This document shows positions 43,019-49,816 of a DNA stretch of 64,000 nucleotides, piece by piece; positions within the stretch are counted from its first letter, which is position 1; each line of letters begins with the position of its first letter. The stretch is from positions 248,001 to 312,000 of the forward strand of contig NZ_CP141643.1 of the NCBI RefSeq assembly GCF_038452275.1. The letters run 5' to 3'. A model generated the notes under the pieces. It saw only the letters and a list, made by a program, of their open reading frames with translations. It was not told the origin of the DNA and did not search any database. The position numbers and the translations under genes were made by a program. Origin of the DNA: Corynebacterium sp. BD556 (GTDB lineage: Bacteria; Actinomycetota; Actinomycetes; Mycobacteriales; Mycobacteriaceae).

Positions 43019-43921
43019 ATGGATTTTCCTGACGTCGTCGCTGCACCCATGGCTGGTGGGCCCAGTACCCCGGAGTTGGTCAACGCCGTTACCTTCGGTT
43101 TCCTCGCGCTTGGAACATGCACCGCCGAGGCTGCTCGCGCGCAACTCGCCGCGGCGCAGGCTCCTTTCGGCGTGAACCTTTTTTATCCACAGCCCGAGCC
43201 TTCGCTTGGCGACGTCCGGCGCACCGCCGCCCGTTTCCACGCCGACGTCCCCCAAGTCGACGTAACTAGCGGCTTCGCCGCAAAATTCGCGCTAGTCCTC
43301 GACGCCGCCCCGGCGGTGGTTTCCACCACCTTCGGGTGCTTCACGCAACAAGAGATTTCGCGCCTGCACGCCTGCGGCAGCGAAGCTTGGGTCACCGTGA
43401 CCAACGAGTTCGAAGCGCGTGAGGCCGCCCGCCGCGGCGCGGATGGACTTATAGTGCAAGGCCCGCTCGCTGGCGGGCATCGTGGCACATGGGACCAGCG
43501 CGACACCCCGGATGAGCGCGAGCTCGGGGACCTGATCACTGCCATCGTGCGTAAGGTGGATCTTCCGCTGATCGCGGCTGGGGGAGTAAGAGATGCGGGC
43601 GGTGTCGACAGGCTGCTTGCCCGCGGGGCGTCAAGCGTCGCGTGTGGTTCAGCGTTCCTGCTGGCAGACGAGGCGGGCACCAGTGAACAAAACCGTCAAC
43701 TGTTGAAAAAGGGCGGCATCTCCGTGAGCTCGCGCGCCTTCTCGGGCCGTTTTGCCCGCGGGTTGGAAACGCCGTTTGTCCGCGAACACCCCGACATCCC
43801 GCCGATCTACCCCTACCTTAAACCCATGCTGCCTGACACCCCGTACTGCCTGGTAGGGGCGGACTTTTCCGGACTTGCAGAAGGGCCCGCCAGCGACATT
43901 GAGCGGGCTTTGACCCCTTAG
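43019..43921 (+). CDS. Nitronate monooxygenase (2-nitropropane dioxygenase family)
   Basis: A 300-residue FMN-dependent TIM-barrel oxygenase. [19 protein letters not shown] opens the barrel, [13 protein letters not shown] carries the conserved Gly-rich phosphate-binding stretch, and [20 protein letters not shown] is the usual FMN-binding block. It oxidises propionate-3-nitronate and other alkyl nitronates using oxygen; the physiological role is detoxification. In C. glutamicum a homologue also sits beside pth and rplY. Transcription probably starts at or next to the ATG (shared -10 at 43007-43013). The stop overlaps the FAH-family gene (TTAG at 43918-43921). Confidence 0.86.
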   Translation: MDFPDVVAAPMAGGPSTPELVNAVTFGFLALGTCTAEAARAQLAAAQAPFGVNLFYPQPEPSLGDVRRTAARFHADVPQVDVTSGFAAKFALVLDAAPAVVSTTFGCFTQQEISRLHACGSEAWVTVTNEFEAREAARRGADGLIVQGPLAGGHRGTWDQRDTPDERELGDLITAIVRKVDLPLIAAGGVRDAGGVDRLLARGASSVACGSAFLLADEAGTSEQNRQLLKKGGISVSSRAFSGRFARGLETPFVREHPDIPPIYPYLKPMLPDTPYCLVGADFSGLAEGPASDIERALTP

Positions 43922-44736
43922 TAGACCCGTGTGGTGTTTTCGATGTGGCCCAAACCTTCAATCTCGACGCGCACTGTGTCGCCGCTGAGGATGTAGCGCT
44001 GGGGATTGCGCGCGTGGCCCACCCCATCGGGCGTTCCAGTGGCGATGACATCGCCTGGGGCAAGCGGATAGAGGTGCGAAATAAACTCGATGAGCGCCGC
44101 TGGGTCGAAAACAAGGTCATCGGTCGGAGCCTGCTGCACCAGCTTGCCATTGAGGTAAGTCGAAAGCTGCGGGCCTGGCTGCCACTGGGTGTCTAACCAC
44201 GGGCCGAACCCGGCCGTTTTTTCCAGCGACTTGCCCTGGTGCCACTGTTGTGTGCGCTTTTGGAAAGTGCGCTGCGTGTAATCGTTGATGATGCTGTAGC
44301 CCGCGATGAAGCGATGCGCTTCGGCGCGTGGCACATGACGCGCAGGCGCGCCAATAATGACAGCCAACTCACCTTCATAGTCGAGGGTGTGGGCGTTAAA
44401 ACGCGGCACCTCCACGTCGTCCCGGGCGCCGATGAGGGCTTCTGCGAACTTAATGAACAGCGTGGGAACCTCGGGCTTATCATGTCCCATTTCTTCGATG
44501 TGCTTCGCATAGTTAAGCCCCACACAAATAATTTTGCGGGGCGCAGGAATAAGCGGGGCTAAATCCGCGTGGGAAAAGGCGACCTCCGCCCCTGGAGCTG
44601 CCGCGCGCTGCCGCCAGTTCGGGTCGGCGAGAAGCTCACCGACATCGGCGGCCCCAGGGATGACGACAGCGGTGGTGTCGGTGACAACGCGCGCCGCAAC
44701 GGTGGAAAGATGATGACGCAGAGTAATCAGTCGCAT
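43918..44736 (-). CDS. Fumarylacetoacetate hydrolase family protein (stand-alone)
   Basis: A 272-residue FAH-fold hydrolase/decarboxylase. The N-terminal Lys-containing block [20 protein letters not shown], metal ligands in [12 protein letters not shown] and [10 protein letters not shown], and [15 protein letters not shown] and [14 protein letters not shown] are typical of the YcgM/FAHD1 group (acylpyruvases, oxaloacetate decarboxylases). Start ATG at 44736: TAATTT (44744-44749), overlapping the pth1 stop, lies 7 nt upstream, so it is probably leaderless. It follows pth1 and is conserved with housekeeping genes, so it is not obviously part of the aromatic cluster, though a contribution to OPET decarboxylation cannot be excluded. 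Confidence 0.86.
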   Translation of the reverse strand: MRLITLRHHLSTVAARVVTDTTAVVIPGAADVGELLADPNWRQRAAAPGAEVAFSHADLAPLIPAPRKIICVGLNYAKHIEEMGHDKPEVPTLFIKFAEALIGARDDVEVPRFNAHTLDYEGELAVIIGAPARHVPRAEAHRFIAGYSIINDYTQRTFQKRTQQWHQGKSLEKTAGFGPWLDTQWQPGPQLSTYLNGKLVQQAPTDDLVFDPAALIEFISHLYPLAPGDVIATGTPDGVGHARNPQRYILSGDTVRVEIEGLGHIENTTRVY

Positions 44737-44746
44737 GAGCAATAAA

Positions 44747-45310
44747 TTACCCGGAGATCGCGCGCAGCAATTCCTCCGCGGCGTCGGCGGCGACGATGGG
44801 CAACTCCTGCGTCTCTTTCTTGCTGAAAGGCTTGAGCACATAATCTGCGGGGTTCATGCGCCCCGGCGGTCGGCCGATGCCGACGGCCATTTTGTTGTAC
44901 TCCTTCGACCCCAAGGACTTACTCACTGAGCGCAGTCCGTTGTGTCCGTGGTCGCCACCGCCGACGCGCAGCTTGACCTCACCTAAGTTGAGATCCATGT
45001 CGTCGTAGACGGCGTATATATCACCCAGCGTCACAGCGAAATAATCGGCCAAAGCTTTGACAGCACCGCCCGAAACATTCATGTAGGAGCGGGTGCGTGC
45101 CAAAACGATGCGGCGAGAAGGGTGCAGGCGCCCAGCCGCCAGCTCAGCGATCTCAGTGTTGGTTCGCTTGTGGGCTGACAGTGTCGCCGCCGTCGGGGTG
45201 GCAAGCTCAAGCAGCTCATCCAGCACAAAAACGCCGGCGTTGTGGCGGGTAGCGGCATACCGGGGGCCGGGATTTCCCAGCCCAACAATCAACACGGGAG
45301 AATCAGACAC
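44747..45310 (-). CDS. pth: Peptidyl-tRNA hydrolase, first copy
   Basis: A 187-residue peptidyl-tRNA hydrolase of standard length, starting [20 protein letters not shown] with the catalytic His. [20 protein letters not shown] has the Asp, and [20 protein letters not shown] is the tRNA-binding block. It follows rplY on the same strand, the usual corynebacterial order. GTG start with TAGTAT (45317-45322) 6 nt upstream, so it may be transcribed as a leaderless mRNA from its own promoter, beginning just after the rplY terminator-like hairpin. Confidence 0.93.
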   Translation of the reverse strand: MSDSPVLIVGLGNPGPRYAATRHNAGVFVLDELLELATPTAATLSAHKRTNTEIAELAAGRLHPSRRIVLARTRSYMNVSGGAVKALADYFAVTLGDIYAVYDDMDLNLGEVKLRVGGGDHGHNGLRSVSKSLGSKEYNKMAVGIGRPPGRMNPADYVLKPFSKKETQELPIVAADAAEELLRAISG

Positions 45311-45324
45311 TCCCCAATACTACG

Positions 45325-45362
45325 AAATCCCGTCTCCCTGCATGAGCAGGGTGAGACGGGAT
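45325..45362 (-). terminator. Hairpin terminator after rplY
   Basis: On the rplY strand ATCCCGTCTC pairs with GAGACGGGAT (with a 2-nt bulge), extended by CCTGC/GCAGG around a TCAT loop, and is followed by TTT. It lies 27 bp after the rplY stop and directly upstream of the pth promoter box. Confidence 0.65.
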
Positions 45363-45389
45363 GTAGGGTCAGCGCCTGGGGAAGAAAAG

Positions 45390-46046
45390 TTACTCCGCGG
45401 AGTCGTCCTTCTGATCGGACTCAGCGCTATCCGGCGTCGCCCCTCCCTCGGCGCCACCCTCCTCATTTTCAGCGGCGGCGGCCTCAAGCTCGGCGTCTTC
45501 CTCGAAGTAGGTTATGTTGACGATGAGCGACTCCGGATCGGCGGTGAGCTCTGCCCCGGCCGGCAGTACGATGTCGCTGGCCAGGATCTGGTCGCCGATC
45601 TGCTTGCCTTCGATGGACACGGTGAGCTCGTCCGGGATCGCCAGAGCATCCACCTCGATTTCGATGACGTCCGCTTCCTGCAAGACGACAGCGTCCGGGT
45701 GGGCTTCGCCCTCAGTGACGACCGGGACCTCAACGACGACCTTCTCGCCGCGCTTGATGCCCAGCAGGTCAACGTGGTCGATGTCGAGGGTCAGCATGTT
45801 CTGGTCGACATGCTTGACCATGCACAGCAGCTTCTCGCCCTCAAGGTCTAGCTCGAGAACAGCGTTGGTGCCCTCGCTGCGCACCAACGCGGTGAACTCG
45901 ATGCGGTCGACGGAGAAGTGGTAGTTCTCAACGCCGGACTCGTAGAGGACACCCGGGATCCGGCCTGCGCGGCGCAAACGACGGGACGCGCCCTTGCCGA
46001 ACTCCTCGCGCTTTTTCGCCGGGATGCTTTGCGGTTCAATAGCCAT
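45390..46046 (-). CDS. rplY: 50S ribosomal protein L25 / general stress protein Ctc
   Basis: A 218-residue long-form L25 (Ctc type) that binds 5S rRNA. The N-terminal L25 domain (GKGASRRLRRAGRIPGVLYE) is followed by the TL5/Ctc C-terminal beta-domain, and the last 35 residues are acidic (DAELEAAAAENEEGGAEGG). The ATG at 46046 has GCAAGGAGT upstream. A 155-nt leader containing a terminator-like hairpin precedes it (46090-46137) with its own promoter (46208-46236), so expression is probably controlled at transcript elongation. It is followed by pth, as in other corynebacteria, but preceded here by the aromatic-catabolic genes instead of prs. Confidence 0.95.
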   Translation of the reverse strand: MAIEPQSIPAKKREEFGKGASRRLRRAGRIPGVLYESGVENYHFSVDRIEFTALVRSEGTNAVLELDLEGEKLLCMVKHVDQNMLTLDIDHVDLLGIKRGEKVVVEVPVVTEGEAHPDAVVLQEADVIEIEVDALAIPDELTVSIEGKQIGDQILASDIVLPAGAELTADPESLIVNITYFEEDAELEAAAAENEEGGAEGGATPDSAESDQKDDSAE

Positions 46047-46089
46047 GTTGTACTCCTTGCAAGACGTGTGTGGAAAATCCGGGCCACAG

Positions 46090-46137
46090 AAAAAACCTGC
46101 GACCACTTATCGTGACATCTCGTCGAGTGATCGCAGG
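46090..46137 (-). terminator. Attenuator-like intrinsic terminator in the rplY leader
   Basis: On the rplY strand CCTGCGATCACT (46137-46126) pairs with AGTGGTCGCAGG (46107-46096), 11 of 12 positions, and is followed by six T (46095-46090). It lies only 43 nt before the rplY ATG and about 65 nt after the predicted transcription start, so it sits inside the leader. A second hairpin (GGCTCGT/ACGAGCC at 46175-46190) precedes it. It could instead terminate the upstream operon. Confidence 0.65.
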
Positions 46138-46207
46138 CCCAGCAAAAAGTCTGCATTCATATCGCGTCGATAACGGCTCGTACACGAGCCCTCGCCGAGA
46201 CAGGACT

Positions 46208-46236
46208 ATCTTAGCGGGGCGAGCGTCTCGCGGCAA
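46208..46236 (-). promoter_or_regulatory. Promoter of rplY
   Basis: TTGCCG (46236-46231) and TAAGAT (46213-46208) with a 17-bp spacer read toward rplY, a near-ideal housekeeping promoter. It lies just after the stop of the FAD hydroxylase gene, so rplY does not depend on the catabolic operon. Predicted start near 46201 gives a leader of about 155 nt. Confidence 0.6.
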
Positions 46237-46242
46237 AACTTT

Positions 46243-48123
46243 CTAGCGCTGCGGCAGAAGGGCCTGCGAGAAGTACGCATCCAAGGCCTCCGGATTTTCG
46301 AGGGGCACAACCGCACCGACGTACTGATCAGGGCGAACCACCACGACCACGCCATCGCGGCTGATGTTGCGGGCGTCGAAAATGTCCTGGCCGCCGTCCT
46401 GGTGAGCTGCCCAAACATTGTCCCACAGTTCCACCATCAGCGAGCCGGTGCGGGGCCGGAAGACGGGGGAGACGTCGGTGATTTCAAAGTCGCGGTAGTA
46501 CTGCTGGTAAATGACCTGGATGGCAAAGGTGGCGTCGCCCGGGCCGTCGGCGGGGGTGTACTTTTTGAAGAAGGAATCCTCCTTATGCATGTGCTCGGCG
46601 AGCTTCGCCACCTTCGAGTCCGCGTCGGCGGGGTGCGCGCGGTCGGCAAAAACGTAGATGCGGTAGCGGCCGTCGGCCAAGTGCGCGTGGCCAAGGTGGC
46701 GCAGATTCGCGTCCGCGCGGCGCATCGCTGGGTAGGACTTGAAGCGACGGCCGACGGGAAAGCCCGCCGCCAATGCTTGGTGGGTGGCGTCGCCGGTGAT
46801 GAGGTTTTCCTCGTACTCTGTGAGAAAGCCCGCGGCGAATTCCTCGGCTGCGACGTAGTAATCCTCAACAGCCGTCGGGTTTTCCAACTCCTCAACTGGG
46901 GTGGCCATGAGGGTAGACCATTCCTTGTCGAACTTGATTAGGTTCGCCGCCGCCGGTTGCCTCTCGTTGTGATACGTGCGCAGCAACCTGGCCGGGGCAG
47001 TGCCGGAGAGAACCTGGCCGAGCTTCCACGCAATGTTGAAACCGTCTTGCATGGAGACGTTCATGCCCTGACCAGCCTTCGCGGAGTGGGTATGGCAGGC
47101 ATCACCGGTGAGGAAAACGCGCGGCTGGGCATCTTCGTCGTCGTGGTCGCACTCGTCGAAGCCGTCGACAAGCCTGTGGCCGACCTCATAGATCGAGCTC
47201 CACGCCACGTCCTTAACGTCGATGGAATAAGGGTGAAGGATCGCGTTGGCTTTCTCAATGACCTTCTCAACTGGAGTCTCGCGGATCTTGCGGTTGTCAT
47301 CAGCGGAGACGATTCCGAGATCGACGTAGACGCGAGCGAGGAAACCCCCTTCGCGCGGAATGTGAAGGATGGAGCCATTTTTCGAGTGGATGGAACACTT
47401 CGTGCGCCAGTCCGGGAAGTCGGTGTCCACCACCACGTCCATCACGCCCCACGCCTGGTTAGCCTGATCGCCCTTGAGGCTGCGACCGATAGATTTGCGT
47501 ACCGTCGAACGCGCACCATCGCAGCCGATAACGTACTTCGCGCGGACCTCGCGCTGGGTTCCGTCGGAGTGCACAAGCTGAGCAACGACTGGATACTCCT
47601 GCCCCTGTTCAATTCGCAGGCCCGTGACCTCAAAGCCGTAGTCGGGTTCGATGCGCGCCGGGCCGCGCTTGGCAAAACGCAGGAAGTAGTCGAGCACCCG
47701 GGCCTGGTTGACAATCAGGTGCGGAAACTCCGAGATTCCCCCCTCGTCGTCGATTGGGCGTGCGCCGCGGACAATGTTGTCTGGGTTGTTCTTGTCTGGG
47801 CCCCAGAAGCTCATTTCGGTGATTCGGTAGGCTTCCTCCGTGATCTCGTTGGCAAAGCGGAAGGCCTGGAAAGTTTCGACGGAGCGCGCTTGGATGCCAT
47901 CAGCCTGGCCGAGTTCAAGGCGGCCGTCGCGGCGTTCGACAATGCGGGTGTGAACATGGGGAAACATTGATAGTTGCGCGGCGGCGATGGCGCCGGCGGG
48001 GCCGCTGCCGACAATCAGCACATCCATCGTGTCGGGCAGGTGCGCAGGCCGGTCGATGCCCGTGCCCTTCGGGTCGTGGATGAGCGGATTGCGCGAGACG
48101 TAGCCGCTGTTGTGGAAGTGCAT
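46243..48123 (-). CDS. Single-component FAD aromatic hydroxylase (phenol 2-monooxygenase / MobA-like)
   Basis: A 626-residue flavoprotein monooxygenase of the large phenol-hydroxylase group. The FAD fold is MDVLIVGSGPAGAIAAAQLS, YVIGCDGARSTVRKSIG is the DG motif, and FLTGDACHTHSAKAGQGMNV is the GD motif. The C-terminal ~190 residues form a thioredoxin-like domain found in phenol hydroxylase and 3-hydroxybenzoate 4-hydroxylase (MobA). It hydroxylates phenolic rings ortho to OH using NADPH and O2. It lies in one operon with an MFS importer, opposite the homoprotocatechuate genes. I infer it makes 3,4-dihydroxyphenylacetate from 3- or 4-hydroxyphenylacetate, since HpaBC is absent. AAAGGACAAGG precedes the ATG. 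Family is certain; substrate is inferred. Confidence 0.85.
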   Translation of the reverse strand: MHFHNSGYVSRNPLIHDPKGTGIDRPAHLPDTMDVLIVGSGPAGAIAAAQLSMFPHVHTRIVERRDGRLELGQADGIQARSVETFQAFRFANEITEEAYRITEMSFWGPDKNNPDNIVRGARPIDDEGGISEFPHLIVNQARVLDYFLRFAKRGPARIEPDYGFEVTGLRIEQGQEYPVVAQLVHSDGTQREVRAKYVIGCDGARSTVRKSIGRSLKGDQANQAWGVMDVVVDTDFPDWRTKCSIHSKNGSILHIPREGGFLARVYVDLGIVSADDNRKIRETPVEKVIEKANAILHPYSIDVKDVAWSSIYEVGHRLVDGFDECDHDDEDAQPRVFLTGDACHTHSAKAGQGMNVSMQDGFNIAWKLGQVLSGTAPARLLRTYHNERQPAAANLIKFDKEWSTLMATPVEELENPTAVEDYYVAAEEFAAGFLTEYEENLITGDATHQALAAGFPVGRRFKSYPAMRRADANLRHLGHAHLADGRYRIYVFADRAHPADADSKVAKLAEHMHKEDSFFKKYTPADGPGDATFAIQVIYQQYYRDFEITDVSPVFRPRTGSLMVELWDNVWAAHQDGGQDIFDARNISRDGVVVVVRPDQYVGAVVPLENPEALDAYFSQALLPQR

Positions 48124-48174
48124 GATCCTTGTCCTTTCACGCGGGGAGGGGGAAGTGGCGAGAAGATATACGAT

Positions 48175-49605
48175 TTAGGTGTGTGTCGAATCAGGGGTGG
48201 GTGCAGGAACCTCCTGGACTCCGATGCCCTGGGAGGTGACGTTGAAGCGCTGCAAGTGCTCTTGCCACGGCTCCTGCCAGATGAAGTGGCCCGAGGACTG
48301 CACCGGCTCATAGTCGTGGCCGAGTGGGATGCCGTTGCGTTCGCGGAGGCAGACTGCGGCGGCCAGGCCAACGAGGGAGGCGGTGACAAGGTAGCCGGTA
48401 ATTGCCCAGGTTGAACCCGTACCTGCGTAGAGGGCCGCGGCGATTGTCGGGGCGAAGGCACCACCCAAAATGGATCCGAGTGCGTATGTGATAGACGCGC
48501 CGGAGGCGCGCACAGACGCCGGGAAGAACTCCGCGTAGGTTGCGCCGGTCTGCCCGTAGGTAAGGCCAAGCCCAATGGTGAGGAAGATCAGTGCCATGTA
48601 AACGCGGCCGAGGTCGCCGGAATTGACCAGCGGGAAAAGGAAGAAGGCGCCGACTGCCTGGATGATAAATCCCACGATGAAGGTGGTGCGTCGGCCGATG
48701 CGGTCGGAGATGAAGCCGGCGAAGGCCGTGAAGATCATCCAGCTAAAGCCGGAGACTGTCACGGCGAGGAGAATTTCGCCGCGATCCATGCCGAGGGTTT
48801 TGGTGGTGTAGTTCTGGATATAGCCGCCGGTGGTCATGTATCCGACGGTGCCGTTCGCCGCGAAAAGTAGTGAGCCCATGAAAACGAGCGGGAAGAATTT
48901 GCGCAGCAGGGTGCCAATCGGGTTTGTCACCTCCACCTGTTTGATTTCGGCCATCTCGTCAAAGACGGGGGATTCGTCGACGCCCATGCGAATAAACAAG
49001 CCGATGACCACCAAGGCTGCGGAGAAGATAAAGGGGATGCGCCAACCCCAGTCGAGGAAGGCGTCACCTGGGGCAACGGCGTTGACGGCGGCCAAGGCAC
49101 CGGAGGAGAGCAAAAGGCCTGCTGGCACTCCGACTTGGGGTCCGGCGCCAAAGAGGCCGCGTTTGTTGTCGGGAGCGTGCTCGACAGTGAGCAGGACCGC
49201 GGAGCCCCACTCGCCGCCGGCGGAAATACCCTGGATGATGCGCAAAACGATCAGCAGGATGGGTGACCAGATGCCGATGGTCGCGTAGGTGGGTAGCAGG
49301 CCGATGAGGGTGGTGGCGCCGCCCATGGCGAAAAGCGTGACCATCAAAACGATGCGTCGGCCCAGTTTGTCCGCATAGTGCCCGGCGAGAAACGCACCTA
49401 AGGGGCGAAAGAGAAAAGACAGCCCCACGGTGAGAAAGCTGACGATCGTCGCGGTGCTCGTGCCGAGGCCAGCGAACATTAGTTGGTTGAACACGAGCCC
49501 AGCCGTCGCGGCGTAGAGGAAGTAGTCGTACCACTCGATCGCGGTGCCGATGGTCGTGGCGGCGACGACTCTGCCTCGCTCCTTAGTCATCTGTGTAGTG
49601 CTCAT
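48175..49605 (-). CDS. MFS transporter, metabolite:H+ symporter family (aromatic acid uptake)
   Basis: A 476-residue 12-helix major facilitator protein of the MHS group. GHYADKLGRRIVLMVTLFAM is the loop 2-3 signature, and VLRIIQGISAGGEWGSAVLL is typical of shikimate, proline/betaine and aromatic-acid symporters. The C-terminal ~60 residues are hydrophilic. It heads the operon with the FAD hydroxylase (51 bp apart) and diverges from the catabolic genes over a palindromic control region, so uptake of hydroxyphenylacetate or a related aromatic acid is the likely role. No substrate residues can be assigned from sequence. Confidence 0.85.
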   Translation of the reverse strand: MSTTQMTKERGRVVAATTIGTAIEWYDYFLYAATAGLVFNQLMFAGLGTSTATIVSFLTVGLSFLFRPLGAFLAGHYADKLGRRIVLMVTLFAMGGATTLIGLLPTYATIGIWSPILLIVLRIIQGISAGGEWGSAVLLTVEHAPDNKRGLFGAGPQVGVPAGLLLSSGALAAVNAVAPGDAFLDWGWRIPFIFSAALVVIGLFIRMGVDESPVFDEMAEIKQVEVTNPIGTLLRKFFPLVFMGSLLFAANGTVGYMTTGGYIQNYTTKTLGMDRGEILLAVTVSGFSWMIFTAFAGFISDRIGRRTTFIVGFIIQAVGAFFLFPLVNSGDLGRVYMALIFLTIGLGLTYGQTGATYAEFFPASVRASGASITYALGSILGGAFAPTIAAALYAGTGSTWAITGYLVTASLVGLAAAVCLRERNGIPLGHDYEPVQSSGHFIWQEPWQEHLQRFNVTSQGIGVQEVPAPTPDSTHT

Positions 49606-49641
49606 CTCGAACCCTCGTCTAGTTGTGTGGAGTGTCTCTAC

Positions 49642-49668
49642 AGTGCTTCAACTGTGACGTGAAGCACT
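49642..49668. promoter_or_regulatory. Perfect 9-bp inverted repeat between the divergent aromatic operons
   Basis: AGTGCTTCA (49642-49650) and TGAAGCACT (49660-49668) flank a 9-bp spacer. The site ends exactly at the -35 hexamer of the rightward promoter and overlaps a possible leftward promoter, so a bound regulator could control both operons. GntR (51324) and AraC (57788) are the local candidates. Confidence 0.6.
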
Positions 49669-49697
49669 TGCGGGTGTGGAGGAAATCATATACGATT
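49668..49697 (+). promoter_or_regulatory. Promoter and overlapping operator for the homoprotocatechuate operon
   Basis: TTGCGG (49668-49673), a 17-bp spacer and TACGAT (49691-49696) form a rightward promoter. AATCATATACGATT (49684-49697), an inverted repeat broken at one pair, covers the -10. A related ATATACGATT stretch occurs at 48167-48176, between the MFS and hydroxylase genes. This fits a GntR-type repressor site. Confidence 0.5.
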
Positions 49698-49816
49698 CAC
49701 GGTCAAACGCAAGGCATTGCCAAAAGTTCCCCGTAGCTAAGGATTTCCGGCCAGATGAGCGGCCGGAAAACACGGAAAACACGGAAGACGCCCCTAAAGA
49801 TCTGGAGAACCTTGTT

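Noticed and set aside
46957..47970. A 337-codon plus-strand open frame opposite the FAD hydroxylase
   Set aside because: Exactly antisense to a gene with clear FAD motifs, with no start signal.
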